Below, piece after piece: positions 26,303 to 36,107 of a DNA stretch of 64,000 nucleotides. Below the pieces are notes generated by a model. The model had not been told where the DNA came from. It did not search any database and saw only the letters and a list, made by a program, of their open reading frames with translations. The stretch covers positions 1 through 64,000 of the forward strand of contig CANRDQ010000003.1 of the NCBI GenBank assembly GCA_947629395.1, given 5' to 3'. Source of the stretch: an uncultured Bacilli bacterium (lineage in GTDB: Bacteria > Bacillota_I > Bacilli_A > RF39 > UBA660). The stretch's first letter is position 1; every line of letters begins with the position of its first letter. Position numbers and translations under genes: made by a program.

Positions 26303-28756
26303 TTATTCTTCTACAGGTTCTTCTTCCTCTTCTGTTTCAGGTTCTTTATCAACTACTGCAACAGTTGAAACATATTGATTATCTTTTAAGTGAATCAATC
26401 TAACTCCTTGTGTAGCACGTCTTAATATAGATACTTGAGATAATGGCATTTTCATCAATACACCGCTATTAGTAATAATCATTAAATCTTTTTCTGATAT
26501 ATCACTAACATATTTTAGAGAAACGATACTTCCGTTTTTCTCAGTTATATTTAATGCTTTAACACCTTTACTTCCTCTATGAGTTAATCTGTATTCATCA
26601 ATAATTGTCTGTTTTCCATAACCTTTTTCTGAAATTACAAGGATATAATTACCTGGTTTTACTACTTCAGCTCCAACAACATGATGTCCATCTAATTCCA
26701 TTCCTTTAACACCAGATGCTGTTCTTCCCATTACTCTTACTTCATTTTCAGAGAATCTAACCATACGTCCAGAACTTGAACCTATAACTATTTCATCATG
26801 TCCTGTTGTTGCTTTAACGCTCATTAACTGATCATCTTCTTTTAAAGTAATAGCAATTTTTCCTGTTTTTCTTATATTATCAAACTCTTCTACTTTAGTA
26901 CGTTTAATTAATCCATTCATTGTTGTAAATACTAAATATTCCATTTTTTCGTCTGCATCTGCATCATATTTAATTATTGAATTAATTTTTTCATCTTTTT
27001 CTAAAGCTAATAAGTTAATTATAGGAATACCTTTTGATTGTCTACTAAACTCTGGAACACTATATCCTTTCATTCTATATACTTTTCCTTTATTAGAGAA
27101 GAATAATATATAATCATGAGTTCTCATAGAAATTAAATGTTCCACAAAGTCCTCTTCATTTGTACTCATACCTTTAACACCAACTCCACCACGGTTTTGT
27201 GTACGATAAGTATCAGATTTTAATCTCTTAATATAACCTTTATTCGTTAAAGTTACGATAATGTTTTCCACAGGTATTAAAGATTCATCTTCTATATACT
27301 CAATAGCTGTCATATCAATATCTGTTCTACGTTCATCTTTATATTTGTTTTTAATTTCAGTCATTTCATCTTTAATTATATTTAAAACCTTTTGTTCACT
27401 AGCTAATATAGACTTTAATTCCTCTATTTCAGCTAATAACGCAGTTAACTCATTTTCTACTTTTTCTCTTTCTAATCCTGTTAATCTACGTAATTTCATT
27501 TCCAAAATTGCTTGAGCTTGAGCTTCTGTTAAATGGAATTTGGTCATTAAGCCATTCATAGCTTCTTCATCACTCTTAGAACCTCTAATTAAAGTGATGA
27601 TTGCATCAATATGATCTAAAGCAATTTTTAAACCTTCTAATATATGAGCTCTAGCTTCATCTTTTTCTAAATCAAATCTAGTACGACGAATTATAATTTC
27701 TTTTTGATATTCAATATATTTAGAAATAATATCCTTTAATCCTAAAGTTTTAGGAACACCTTGATCTAACATTAGAAAATTAATGCTATAAGTTGTTTGA
27801 AAAGCTGTATGTTTATATAAATTGTTAAGTACAACTTGCGGATTTGCATCTTTTTTCAAAGTAATAGTGATTTTTACACCATCTTTTAAATCAGTATGAT
27901 AATCAGAAATACCATCTATCACTTTGTTATGAACTAAATCAGCAACTTTATTTTTTAAATCTAAAGTATTTATACCATAAGGTACTTCATCAATAATTAT
28001 ATATTGTTTTCCTTTTTCTTCTTCTATTCTAGCTTTACTTCTAATGGTAATAATACCTTTTCCTGTTTCATAAGCTTTTTTAATTCCACTATTTCCCAAA
28101 ATAGTAGCACCAGTTGGGAAATCAGGTCCTTTTATAAATTGCATTAATCCATCAACATCTATATCAGGATTATCAATATAAGCAATACATCCATCTATTA
28201 CTTCACCTAAATTATGAGGAGGAATATTAGTAGCCATACCAACTGCTATACCCATTGTTCCATTAACTAATATATTAGGGAATCGTGATGGCAAAATTTC
28301 TGGTTCTTTTTCAGATTCATCAAAGTTAGGTACAAAATTTACCGTATTTTTATTGATATTTCTTAATAATTCCAAAGAAATCTTTGATAATCTTGATTCT
28401 GTATAACGCATTGCTGCTGCTCCATATCCTTCAATATTACCAAAGTTTCCATGACCATCAACCAACATATAACGATATGAGAAATCTTGAGCCATACGAA
28501 CCATAGCTTCATAAATACTAGAATCTCCATGTGGATGATATTTACCCATAACATCTCCGACTATTCTAGCACTCTTTTTATGTGGTTTATCAGGAGTATA
28601 ACCTGATTCATACATAGAATATAAAATTCTTCTGTGAACGGGTTTTAATCCATCACGTAAATCAGGTAAAGCACGAGAAACAATAACACTCATTGAATAC
28701 TCTAAGAAAGAATTTTTGACTTCATTAACAATATTATTTTCTTCTAATCTATCCAT
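26303..28756 (-). CDS. gyrA: DNA gyrase subunit A
   Basis: Breakage-reunion subunit of gyrase, 817 aa. The quinolone-resistance region is intact, with [17 protein letters not shown], then [15 protein letters not shown] and the catalytic Tyr in AAMRYTES. Codon 83-equivalent is Ser (GDSSIYE). The GyrA-box in the C-terminal beta-pinwheel reads RGGVGVKG, the expected wrapping motif. A short acidic tail ([11 protein letters not shown]) ends the protein. It starts 15 bp after gyrB with a GGAGG ribosome site. GyrBA supercoils DNA next to the origin. Confidence 0.97.
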   Translation of the reverse strand: MDRLEENNIVNEVKNSFLEYSMSVIVSRALPDLRDGLKPVHRRILYSMYESGYTPDKPHKKSARIVGDVMGKYHPHGDSSIYEAMVRMAQDFSYRYMLVDGHGNFGNIEGYGAAAMRYTESRLSKISLELLRNINKNTVNFVPNFDESEKEPEILPSRFPNILVNGTMGIAVGMATNIPPHNLGEVIDGCIAYIDNPDIDVDGLMQFIKGPDFPTGATILGNSGIKKAYETGKGIITIRSKARIEEEKGKQYIIIDEVPYGINTLDLKNKVADLVHNKVIDGISDYHTDLKDGVKITITLKKDANPQVVLNNLYKHTAFQTTYSINFLMLDQGVPKTLGLKDIISKYIEYQKEIIIRRTRFDLEKDEARAHILEGLKIALDHIDAIITLIRGSKSDEEAMNGLMTKFHLTEAQAQAILEMKLRRLTGLEREKVENELTALLAEIEELKSILASEQKVLNIIKDEMTEIKNKYKDERRTDIDMTAIEYIEDESLIPVENIIVTLTNKGYIKRLKSDTYRTQNRGGVGVKGMSTNEEDFVEHLISMRTHDYILFFSNKGKVYRMKGYSVPEFSRQSKGIPIINLLALEKDEKINSIIKYDADADEKMEYLVFTTMNGLIKRTKVEEFDNIRKTGKIAITLKEDDQLMSVKATTGHDEIVIGSSSGRMVRFSENEVRVMGRTASGVKGMELDGHHVVGAEVVKPGNYILVISEKGYGKQTIIDEYRLTHRGSKGVKALNITEKNGSIVSLKYVSDISEKDLMIITNSGVLMKMPLSQVSILRRATQGVRLIHLKDNQYVSTVAVVDKEPETEEEEEPVEE

Positions 28757-28771
28757 CTTACCTTACCTCCT

Positions 28772-30697
28772 CTAAATATCTAAGTTTTCAGCAAATACAG
28801 CATTTTCTTCGATAAATGTTCTTCTTGGTTCTACTTCTTCTCCCATTAAATTAGAGAAAACTTCATCAGCAAGCATTGTATCTTCTACTGTTATTTTACG
28901 TAAAACTCTCTTTTCTATATCCATTGTTGTTTCATTTAACTCTTCTGCATCCATTTCTCCTAAACCTTTCATTCTCATAATGTCATATTTAGTATTTGGA
29001 GAAAGAGTTTTTATATATTCATCACGTTCTTGTTCATTTAACACATATTTAATATTTTTTCCATGTTTAATAACAAATAATGGTGGTTGAGCAGCATATA
29101 CATGCCCTGCTTCAACTATAGGACGGAAAAAACGATAAAATAAAGTTAGTAATAATACTCTGATATGAGATCCATCAACATCAGCATCTGTCATGATAAT
29201 AATCTTATCATATCTAAGTTTCTTTAAATCAAATTCATCACCTATTCCAGTTCCAAAGGCTGTAATTATAGTTCTAATTTCTTCATTTGCTAAAGCACGA
29301 TCAAGTCTGGCTTTTTCCACATTAAGAATCTTTCCACGTAAAGGTAAAATAGCTTGTGTCATACTATTTCTACCCTTGATTGCTGAACCTCCAGCAGAAT
29401 CTCCTTCGACTATGAATATTTCACTTTCACTAGCATCTTTGCTCTTACAATCAGAAAGTTTTCCATAGAAATTAGTAATATCTAAATCCCCTTTACGTCT
29501 AGTTAATTCTCTGGCCCTTTTGGCTGCGACTCTAGCACGTGAAGCAGTCATAGCTTTATCAATAATTATTTTAGCCTCTGATGGATTTTCCATTAAAAAT
29601 CTTTCAAAAGATGCTGAAAATACTCTATCAGAAATACCACGAACTTCACTATTTCCCAATTTTGTTTTAGTTTGTCCTTCAAATTGTGGGTTTGGATGTT
29701 TTATAGAAACAATCATTGTAAGACCTTCTCTTACATCATCACCACTTAAAGAAGCTTCATTTCCCTTAATAAAACCATTATTTACAGCATATTTATTTAA
29801 AATTCTAGTTAATGCTCTTCTTACTCCATCTTCATGTGTTCCACCTTCTGGTGTTGTAATATTATTAACAAAAGAATAAATGCTAGAATTGTAAGATTCA
29901 TTATATTGTAATGCTACTTCTACTGCTATATCAGATTCCTCTCCTGAACTATAAATTATAGTATCGTGAATAGGATTTTTATTTTTGTTAAGCATTTGTA
30001 CATATTCAATGATTCCACCTTCATAATGGAAAGAGTCCTTTTTGTCATCTTCTCTATCATCATATAAAGAAATACGTAAACCTTTATTTAAAAAAGCTAA
30101 TTCTCGAAGTCTATTTCTCAAAATATCATAATCAAAGATGGTTGTTTCTTGAAATATAGTACTATCAGGTTTAAAACGAACAGATGTTCCTGTTTTTTCT
30201 TCTGAACAACTATCAATTATTTCAAGTTTTCCTTCTGGATGTCCTCCATTTGTATACTTTTGATAGTAAACATTACCATTTTTATATACTTTTACCTCTA
30301 ACCATTCACTTAAGGCATTTACGACACTAGCACCAACTCCGTGAAGTCCACCAGATACTTTGTATCCACCTCCACCGAATTTTCCACCAGCATGTAACAC
30401 TGTATACACAGTTTCTACAGTACTTTTTCCTGTTTTTGGATGAATATCTACTGGAATTCCACGACCATCATCTCTTACGGTAATAGTATTTTCTTTACCA
30501 ATAATTACTTCAATATGAGAACAATAACCAGCCAATGCCTCATCAATAGCATTATCAACAATTTCCCATACTAAATGATGTAATCCCCTAGAACTAGTAC
30601 TACCAATATACATACCAGGTCTTTTTCTTACAGCTTCTAGCCCTTCAAGTACTTGAATGGAAGAAGAATCATATTCTTTTTCTTTTAGTTCTGCCAC
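28772..30697 (-). CDS. gyrB: DNA gyrase subunit B
   Basis: ATPase subunit of gyrase, 641 aa. The GHKL ATP site shows [22 protein letters not shown] and [15 protein letters not shown]. The Toprim part has [21 protein letters not shown] and [11 protein letters not shown]. The start is a GTG that overlaps the recF stop by one base, with AAGGG upstream. It is cotranscribed with recF and gyrA, the standard Bacilli order. Confidence 0.97.
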   Translation of the reverse strand: MAELKEKEYDSSSIQVLEGLEAVRKRPGMYIGSTSSRGLHHLVWEIVDNAIDEALAGYCSHIEVIIGKENTITVRDDGRGIPVDIHPKTGKSTVETVYTVLHAGGKFGGGGYKVSGGLHGVGASVVNALSEWLEVKVYKNGNVYYQKYTNGGHPEGKLEIIDSCSEEKTGTSVRFKPDSTIFQETTIFDYDILRNRLRELAFLNKGLRISLYDDREDDKKDSFHYEGGIIEYVQMLNKNKNPIHDTIIYSSGEESDIAVEVALQYNESYNSSIYSFVNNITTPEGGTHEDGVRRALTRILNKYAVNNGFIKGNEASLSGDDVREGLTMIVSIKHPNPQFEGQTKTKLGNSEVRGISDRVFSASFERFLMENPSEAKIIIDKAMTASRARVAAKRARELTRRKGDLDITNFYGKLSDCKSKDASESEIFIVEGDSAGGSAIKGRNSMTQAILPLRGKILNVEKARLDRALANEEIRTIITAFGTGIGDEFDLKKLRYDKIIIMTDADVDGSHIRVLLLTLFYRFFRPIVEAGHVYAAQPPLFVIKHGKNIKYVLNEQERDEYIKTLSPNTKYDIMRMKGLGEMDAEELNETTMDIEKRVLRKITVEDTMLADEVFSNLMGEEVEPRRTFIEENAVFAENLDI

Positions 30698-31812
30698 TAT
30701 GTTTCCCTTCTTTCTATATTGCCATTTTTTACAGAAAAAACATAACTATTATCTATATTTTTTCTTTTGATATTCCTTAAATCAGTAGTTGTAATTATAC
30801 TTTGAATATCTTTTTTTACATAACTTAATAATTTATTTCTCTTTTGACTATCAAGTTCACTAAAAATATCATCTAGTAATAACACCGGTGAAGTTTTACA
30901 TGCATCTTGAAATATAGGTATTTCTGATAATTTATAACAAATAATAGCTAATTTTTGCTGACCTTGACTTCCAACATATTTTAGATTATTTTCCCCTAAA
31001 TAAAAGGAAAAATCATCTCTATGCGGTCCATATAACGTTATTCCATAACTTAATTCTTTTTTATAATTACTATCATATATTTTCCTTAAATTATTAGAAA
31101 TAGCTCCCGCATCATAATTTTCTATGGAAATGTTAGGTTCATATCTAATATTTAAACCTTCAGTGGATGAAATATCTAAAAAAATTGAGCCAATATTCTT
31201 ATTGATATCATCAATATATTGTTTTCTATGTTGATATATAATAACTGCTTTTTCTATCAATCTATCAGTAATAATATCCAGATAATGTTTATCTGCAATA
31301 GAACTTGTAATCAACATTTTTAAATATTCATTACGCATCTTTAAAAGTTTGTTATATTCATTATAAACATTGAGATACTCCTTTGATAATTGACTTATTT
31401 CCACATTAATAAAGTTTCTTCTAACACTAGGTGAACCCTTAATAATTTCAATATCATCAGGGGTAAATACAACAACATTTAAATTTGAAATATAATCAGC
31501 TATTTTCGCTATTTCCCTTTTATTCTTCCTTACTTTTTTGGAGTTTTCAGAAATTTCCACTTCTAAATCTCTACGAACATTACCATCACGTACTTTTCCT
31601 TGAATTTTGGTCTTTTTCTCTCCTATTTTAATTAAATTTGATTCGTTTCCTATTCTATGAGATTTAGTTAAGCCTAAAATTTCAATACTTTCCAATATAT
31701 TTGTCTTTCCTGCAGCATTGCGTCCAACAAAAATATTTAGTTTAGAATGTAGTGAAATTTCAATTTTTGAATAATTTCTAAAATTTACTAGTTTTAATTT
31801 CGATAATATCAT
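30697..31812 (-). CDS. recF: DNA replication and repair protein RecF
   Basis: SMC-like ATPase that binds gapped DNA and assists RecA loading with RecO and RecR. The 371-aa protein has Walker [14 protein letters not shown], the signature [16 protein letters not shown], Walker [14 protein letters not shown], and the C-terminal ITTTDL block. In Bacillus yaaA (S4-domain) precedes recF; here that gene is absent and comK sits upstream, separated by a terminator and a promoter. Confidence 0.96.
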   Translation of the reverse strand: MILSKLKLVNFRNYSKIEISLHSKLNIFVGRNAAGKTNILESIEILGLTKSHRIGNESNLIKIGEKKTKIQGKVRDGNVRRDLEVEISENSKKVRKNKREIAKIADYISNLNVVVFTPDDIEIIKGSPSVRRNFINVEISQLSKEYLNVYNEYNKLLKMRNEYLKMLITSSIADKHYLDIITDRLIEKAVIIYQHRKQYIDDINKNIGSIFLDISSTEGLNIRYEPNISIENYDAGAISNNLRKIYDSNYKKELSYGITLYGPHRDDFSFYLGENNLKYVGSQGQQKLAIICYKLSEIPIFQDACKTSPVLLLDDIFSELDSQKRNKLLSYVKKDIQSIITTTDLRNIKRKNIDNSYVFSVKNGNIERRET

Positions 31813-31880
31813 TTAAAACCTAAAAAAAGACCCATATCATCACCTACTACCCATTTCGGTATTCCTATACATGCATATTT

Positions 31881-31909
31881 ATTATACCATATTTGCATAT
31901 TTTTTGCAT
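31881..31909 (-). promoter_or_regulatory. candidate promoter for recF-gyrB-gyrA
   Basis: Minus-strand consensus TATAAT with an ATGCAA-like -35 about 17 bp upstream (weak). It lies between the comK terminator and recF. Confidence 0.5.
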
Positions 31910-31910
31910 T

Positions 31911-31949
31911 AAAAAAAGTTACATATTATAACTTATTGTAACTTTTTTC
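31911..31949 (-). terminator. comK terminator
   Basis: Perfect 12-bp inverted repeat AAAAAAGTTACA / TGTAACTTTTTT with a 13-nt loop. The comK stop codon lies in the loop. Symmetric A and T runs would allow function on either strand. Confidence 0.85.
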
Positions 31950-32382
31950 TATTCCTAATTATTGATTCTAATCTAGTGGCTCTTAAAAGTTGATTTTGAA
32001 ATGATCTATACGATATAGGTAACACCATTTCTTTATCATTTTCAAATATTATTTTTAAATCTCCTGTTTCCAACTCTTCATAATATTTCACTTGTTTAGC
32101 TGCTATCCAAGCACATTGTGGATCTCTAGGTGAAATAGTTGGAAAAAAGACCAAATTACTTGAATCTTCCACTATTATAGGTACTTTATAATCCACACCT
32201 AAAATAGATTTAGATCCTTCCTTTCGACCATTATAAGAACTTCCAAAGTACTTACAACTTTCATCCATTATTTGAAATGGATTCTTATCAATAACATATT
32301 CCTTATTATCCTCCAACACTTTACTTGTGTCTTCATTTTCAGGAACAATTGCTAATGTCCCTTCACTAATTTCATAACTCAT
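31933..32382 (-). CDS. comK: competence transcription factor ComK (C-terminally short)
   Basis: ComK is the master activator of competence in Bacillus and binds AT boxes as a tetramer. This 149-aa protein shows the family landmarks: CKYFGSSYNGRKEGSK at about 44-59, VPIIVEDSSNLVFFPT, PQCAWIAAKQV and LPISYRSFQNQLLRA. Bacillus ComK has 192 aa; this one ends shortly after the last block and lacks the C-terminal segment with the FMLYPK-type MecA-binding motif that targets ComK to ClpC-ClpP. GGGGGA precedes the ATG. Its position between dnaN and recF is unusual. A hairpin (GAAAGC/GCTTTC) lies just before the ribosome site. Confidence 0.93.
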   Translation of the reverse strand: MSYEISEGTLAIVPENEDTSKVLEDNKEYVIDKNPFQIMDESCKYFGSSYNGRKEGSKSILGVDYKVPIIVEDSSNLVFFPTISPRDPQCAWIAAKQVKYYEELETGDLKIIFENDKEMVLPISYRSFQNQLLRATRLESIIRNRKKLQ

Positions 32383-32486
32383 TATTAATCCCCCTTACTG
32401 AAAGCTAGAGTTTCGGCTTTCAAGAACATATTATCATTTTCATTTGTCGAAAAAGACAGATTTATGTCGTTTATCAAAAAAATGTC

Positions 32487-32513
32487 AAAAAAAAATACTA
32501 TTTCTAGTATTTT
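32487..32513 (-). terminator. dnaN terminator
   Basis: Minus-strand AATACTA, loop GAAA, TAGTATT, then nine T. The perfect 7-bp stem is capped by a stable GNRA loop and lies at the dnaN stop codon. Confidence 0.8.
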
Positions 32514-33639
32514 AATATGTACGAATTGGTAAAACTAATTGCGTTAAACTTTCATCATCACTTGCTTTTATAATGATAGGCTTAATTTCACCTACAAAGT
32601 TAATATCCACATTTTTTGTGGAAAAAGATTTTAAAGCATCCATCATATATTTAGCACTAAAAGATATTTTTATATTTTTTCCACTATTATTGTGGATAGT
32701 CATCTTTTCTTCTACTTTTCCTATTTCAGCAGCTTGACTTCTAATATATAAATCATTACCGTCTGTTTCTAAAGTAACAATATTCTTTTCTTTATCACTT
32801 ATAAGGATACTAGCTCTATCTACAACACTATAAAATTGATTTAAATCCACAGAAATATTAAAGAAATACTCTTTTGGAAGTAAATTAGTAGTATTTGGAT
32901 ATGTTCCATTTATAATTCTAGATTGGAATTTTAAATTTTTACACTTAAATAATACTTTATTATTAAAGATATGTACTTCTAAAGTTTCATTTTCTTCATC
33001 TAAAATCTTGATTAATTCCTCTAAATTATGGCTTGGTATAACAATATTATAATTTTCTGTTAATTCTTTATTTAATTTTATAACTTTTCTTGCTAAACGA
33101 TAAGAATCAGTAGCATTACATTCTAATACATTACCTATAAAATTAAAGTTAATACCTGTTAAAATTGGTTTTGTTTCTTCATGTGAAGATGCAAAAGATG
33201 TTTGCATTACGATTTGTTTTAAATCTTCACTAGTAATTTCTAGTTTATCTTTACTTTCATTTAAAGATATATTAGGGAATTCTGATTCTATAATTCCATT
33301 TAAATTAAATTCACTATTTTCTGTGTAAATTCTAATTCTAAAACCATCAATTACTTCTATATTAATAAATTCACTAGGTAATTTTCTTACTATATCTAAT
33401 ATATATTTACCTTGTACAATAATACTTCCTTCTTTTTCAATGATAAAATCTTCATCATTTTCTTTAGGAATTTCTATTTGAATTGTAATATCATTATCTG
33501 ATGCTGTAAGTAATAATCTTTTCTTATTTAATTCCATTTTAATACCAGATAAAACAGGTATTAAGTTCTTTGTTGATATTGCCTTAGATACTTTATTTAA
33601 AGCATCCATCATTAATTCTTTTTTTATTATAAATTTCAT
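32512..33639 (-). CDS. dnaN: DNA polymerase III beta sliding clamp
   Basis: Replication processivity clamp, 375 aa, three-domain ring protein. The N-terminus MKFIIKKELMMDALNKVSKA and the domain strands (SNDITIQI-type LTASDNDITIQIEIP, FASSHEETKPILTGINF, LVLPIRTY at the C-terminus) are standard. It follows dnaA after an intergenic segment with DnaA boxes, and has its own terminator, so dnaA-dnaN form a unit separate from comK. Confidence 0.97.
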   Translation of the reverse strand: MKFIIKKELMMDALNKVSKAISTKNLIPVLSGIKMELNKKRLLLTASDNDITIQIEIPKENDEDFIIEKEGSIIVQGKYILDIVRKLPSEFINIEVIDGFRIRIYTENSEFNLNGIIESEFPNISLNESKDKLEITSEDLKQIVMQTSFASSHEETKPILTGINFNFIGNVLECNATDSYRLARKVIKLNKELTENYNIVIPSHNLEELIKILDEENETLEVHIFNNKVLFKCKNLKFQSRIINGTYPNTTNLLPKEYFFNISVDLNQFYSVVDRASILISDKEKNIVTLETDGNDLYIRSQAAEIGKVEEKMTIHNNSGKNIKISFSAKYMMDALKSFSTKNVDINFVGEIKPIIIKASDDESLTQLVLPIRTY

Positions 33640-33785
33640 GTATATTCCTTCTTTCTTATAAATTGTTTTTATTATTACTGTGGAAAAAGTTTAAAACTTC
33701 TTTTTTTCCCTTTAATTTAATGTTTTTTAGTTAATTTTTACTGTGGAAAAAAAGTTGATAAGTATTTGTTTTCCACATTCCTATA
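33640..33785. other. dnaA-dnaN part of bipartite oriC, candidate unwinding element
   Basis: Three DnaA-box-like sequences (TTTTCCACA orientation at 33679-33687 minus, 33742-33750 minus, 33769-33777 plus) and a weaker TTATCAACT (minus, 33753-33761). Right after the first box on the minus strand, separated by one G, is TAATAATAA (33669-33677), which fits the DnaA-trio pattern, followed by very AT-rich DNA up to dnaN. In Bacillus the unwinding element lies in this same interval. Confidence 0.7.
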
Positions 33786-35165
33786 TTATTCGATATCTTT
33801 TTTCAATTTTTCAATAACATTTACCAAATCTGGATTAACTTTTAATTCTTGTTCTATTTTTTCAACAGAGTGCATAACAGTTGAATGATCTTTTCCACCA
33901 AATTCTATCCCTATTTTAGGAAATGATTCATCAGTTAATTGTCTGCACAAGTACATAGCAATTTGTCTTGCAAAAGTTATATTAGAACTCCTCTTTTTAC
34001 CTCTTATATCATCTACACTAAGCTGAAAATATTCTGAAACAATCTTTTGTATTCTGTGAATATCATTTTTTTCTGCCATTCCTTTACTGATAAAATCCTT
34101 AAGAGCTTCTATAGCTACATCTAAATCAATATTACAACCACCCATCATTGTTGAATACGCTACCAAACGTGTGATTGTTCCTTCAAGTTCCCTGACATTT
34201 GTCCCTATATTAGAAGCAATATAATCAATAACATCATCAGGAATCTCTTTTTCTACATTACCTGTAGCTATTTTTTTCCTTAGAAGTTCTTGTCTTAATT
34301 TAAAATCAGGTGGATAAATGTTGGCAGTCATTCCCCAACAAAATCTTGTCCTCAATCTATCTTCTAGATCTTTTAAATCATTTGGAGATCTATCTGATGA
34401 TATAATTATTTGCTTACTATCATTATGTAATCTTGTAAATGTATGGAAAAATTCTTGTTGTGATTGAGTAGCATTGCTTAAAAATTGTATATCATCTATC
34501 ATTAAAACATCAATATTTCGGTACTTATTTTTGAAAAAATTGACGGAATCGAAGTTTGTCCCCTTTTCATCTTTTCGATTTATACCAACAAAATCTTCAA
34601 CAAATTCTTCACTAGTAACATACAACACTTTCTTATTACTATGTTCTACTATATAATTACCTATCGCATACATTAAATGGGTTTTACCTAAACCACTATT
34701 ACCATATAAAAACAAAGGATTATATATTTTTCCAGGATTTTCTGCAACAGATAAAGCCGCATCATGGGCTAATCTATTACTATTCCCTACTACAAAATTA
34801 TCAAATGTAAATTCTGACTTTAAATTATTTTTTTGACGATTACTAACATAAGGTGTTTCATCATGTATTATATTATGATTTTCTTCCTTTATAACCTCTT
34901 CTTGTTCTAATTTATCAACTTCTTCTTGTAATAAGAATTCTAACTCATAATTACTACCAGTAACATTTTCAAGTGTTTCAGTTATAATTGGTAAGTAATT
35001 TGATAATAATGTTTTTTTATGAATTGCCATAGGCACTATAATTATAGCTTTACCGTTTTCAAGTTTATATAGTTTAGTGTTTTCAAACCACGTACTATAG
35101 GAGATTGATGAAACATTCTGATTAATTTGTTTCAAAAAATTAGACCAAATTATGTCAATATTCAT
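33786..35165 (-). CDS. dnaA: chromosomal replication initiator DnaA
   Basis: Initiator ATPase, 459 aa. Domain I is at the N-terminus (IWSNFLKQINQNVSSISYSTWF). A short linker domain II follows, then the AAA+ domain III with Walker A GNSGLGKTHL and Walker B MIDDIQFL. The DNA-binding domain IV carries the signature GGKDHSTVMHSVEK. The start MNIDIIW is in frame; an ATG four bases upstream runs into a stop at once. Box clusters flank the gene on both sides. A SigA-like promoter overlaps the start of the rpmH-side box region, which would allow autoregulation by DnaA. Confidence 0.98.
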   Translation of the reverse strand: MNIDIIWSNFLKQINQNVSSISYSTWFENTKLYKLENGKAIIIVPMAIHKKTLLSNYLPIITETLENVTGSNYELEFLLQEEVDKLEQEEVIKEENHNIIHDETPYVSNRQKNNLKSEFTFDNFVVGNSNRLAHDAALSVAENPGKIYNPLFLYGNSGLGKTHLMYAIGNYIVEHSNKKVLYVTSEEFVEDFVGINRKDEKGTNFDSVNFFKNKYRNIDVLMIDDIQFLSNATQSQQEFFHTFTRLHNDSKQIIISSDRSPNDLKDLEDRLRTRFCWGMTANIYPPDFKLRQELLRKKIATGNVEKEIPDDVIDYIASNIGTNVRELEGTITRLVAYSTMMGGCNIDLDVAIEALKDFISKGMAEKNDIHRIQKIVSEYFQLSVDDIRGKKRSSNITFARQIAMYLCRQLTDESFPKIGIEFGGKDHSTVMHSVEKIEQELKVNPDLVNVIEKLKKDIE

Positions 35166-35209
35166 TCATACCCACTCTCCCCTATACAAAAAAGTTTAAA
35201 GATGATTCT

Positions 35210-35238
35210 AGTGTATCGTATTTTGATAAAAGTGTAAA
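35210..35238 (-). promoter_or_regulatory. dnaA: dnaA promoter
   Basis: Minus-strand TTTACA, 17-bp spacer, TACACT, about 45 bp upstream of the dnaA start. Confidence 0.55.
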
Positions 35239-35279
35239 TGTTTTTTTTCAAAAATTTAAATTTGTTGAAAAATAAAGGT

Positions 35280-35500
35280 ATCAACAAGCTTATGAAAATT
35301 TTCTTATAAAAAAATTGTCCTTTACTGTGCAAAAAATGTGCAAAAAAAATCTGTCAAAAATTATGCACAACTAATCCACAATTTTATCAACAACTAAAAC
35401 ATATATAAAATAAGATAAAATTGAATTTTTCCACATTTTCCACAATTTGTTATTCACACCTGTTAATTCAATATTCCACAGGTATGTGGAAATTGTGATT
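35280..35500. other. oriC DnaA-box cluster between dnaA and rpmH
   Basis: At least eight DnaA-box-like 9-mers lie close together: TTATGCACA (35361), TAATCCACA (35372), TTATCAACA (35384), TTTTCCACA (35427 and 35436, back to back), TTATTCACA (35450), TATTCCACA (35472) and the inverted ATTTCCACA (35485-35493). Most point rightward. The segment 35393-35426 between them is almost pure A-T. This matches the upstream incC/oriC half of Bacillus. Gene orientation switches here from all-minus to all-plus, confirming the origin. The rest of the 428-bp dnaA-rpmH gap holds only the dnaA and rpmH promoters. Confidence 0.9.
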
Positions 35501-35532
35501 TTAAATAAAATAAACAAATTTTATGATAATAA

Positions 35533-35562
35533 TTGACAAAACTATGATTTTACTATTATAAT
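35533..35562 (+). promoter_or_regulatory. rpmH promoter
   Basis: TTGACA, 18-bp spacer, TATAAT, about 30 bp upstream of the rpmH start. Both hexamers are perfect. Confidence 0.8.
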
Positions 35563-35593
35563 AATGGGGATTTATGACTGGAGGTGGACTAGA

Positions 35594-35716
35594 ATGAAGA
35601 GAACATATCAACCAAATAATAGAAAAGCAGCAAAAAAACATGGTTTTTTCGCTCGTAAAAAAACTAATATTTTAAATAGACGTCGTCGTAAAGGTCGTAA
35701 AAGACTTTGTAAGTAG
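35594..35716 (+). CDS. rpmH: 50S ribosomal protein L34 (short)
   Basis: A 40-aa, highly basic ribosomal protein. It begins [21 protein letters not shown], the family N-terminus with minor changes, and ends [13 protein letters not shown]. Bacterial L34 is usually 44 aa with a central MSTKNGR segment; here that loop is four residues shorter, and a Cys appears next to the end. GGAGGTGG precedes the ATG. It is too short for many gene callers but clearly real, with a consensus promoter before it and a terminator after it. rpmH-rnpA is the universal arrangement. Confidence 0.97.
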   Translation: MKRTYQPNNRKAAKKHGFFARKKTNILNRRRRKGRKRLCK

Positions 35717-35722
35717 TATATT

Positions 35723-35749
35723 ACCACTTTAAAGGGAGTGGTTTTTTTA
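35723..35749 (+). terminator. terminator/attenuator between rpmH and rnpA
   Basis: ACCACT, loop of 8 nt, AGTGGT, then seven T. It should reduce transcription into rnpA, whose product is needed in smaller amounts than L34. Confidence 0.8.
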
Positions 35750-35769
35750 CTATTAAAATGAGGTGTTTT

Positions 35770-36102
35770 ATGAAAAAAAAGTTTGTTGTTAAAAACAGTA
35801 GAGATTTCGACAAAATTATCAAAACAGGAACATGCTTAAAAAATAGGCATTTAATAGTCTATTATTTAAAAAATAATTATCAATATGACCGTTTTGGTAT
35901 TTCAGTAGGAAAAAAATTAGGAAATGCTGTTTTTAGAAATCATTATAAAAGAAAAATACGTAGTATAATAGATAATTATAGAAAAACTAGTAGTAATTCA
36001 TATGATTATGTTATAATAATGAGAAGAAATATGACGAAGTTATCATATCAGGAGATGGAGTCGTCATTTAAAAAGATAATGAATGATGTAATGAAAGGAT
36101 AA
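35770..36102 (+). CDS. rnpA: ribonuclease P protein component
   Basis: Protein subunit of RNase P, which matures the 5' end of tRNAs, 110 aa. The ATG after AGGTGTTTT is chosen over one four codons upstream. The RNR motif region reads NAVFRNHYKRKIRSI, with FGISVGKKLG before it, both family signatures. It is basic throughout. The gene ends 5 bp before yidC. Confidence 0.95.
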   Translation: MKKKFVVKNSRDFDKIIKTGTCLKNRHLIVYYLKNNYQYDRFGISVGKKLGNAVFRNHYKRKIRSIIDNYRKTSSNSYDYVIIMRRNMTKLSYQEMESSFKKIMNDVMKG

Positions 36103-36107
36103 CCTAT

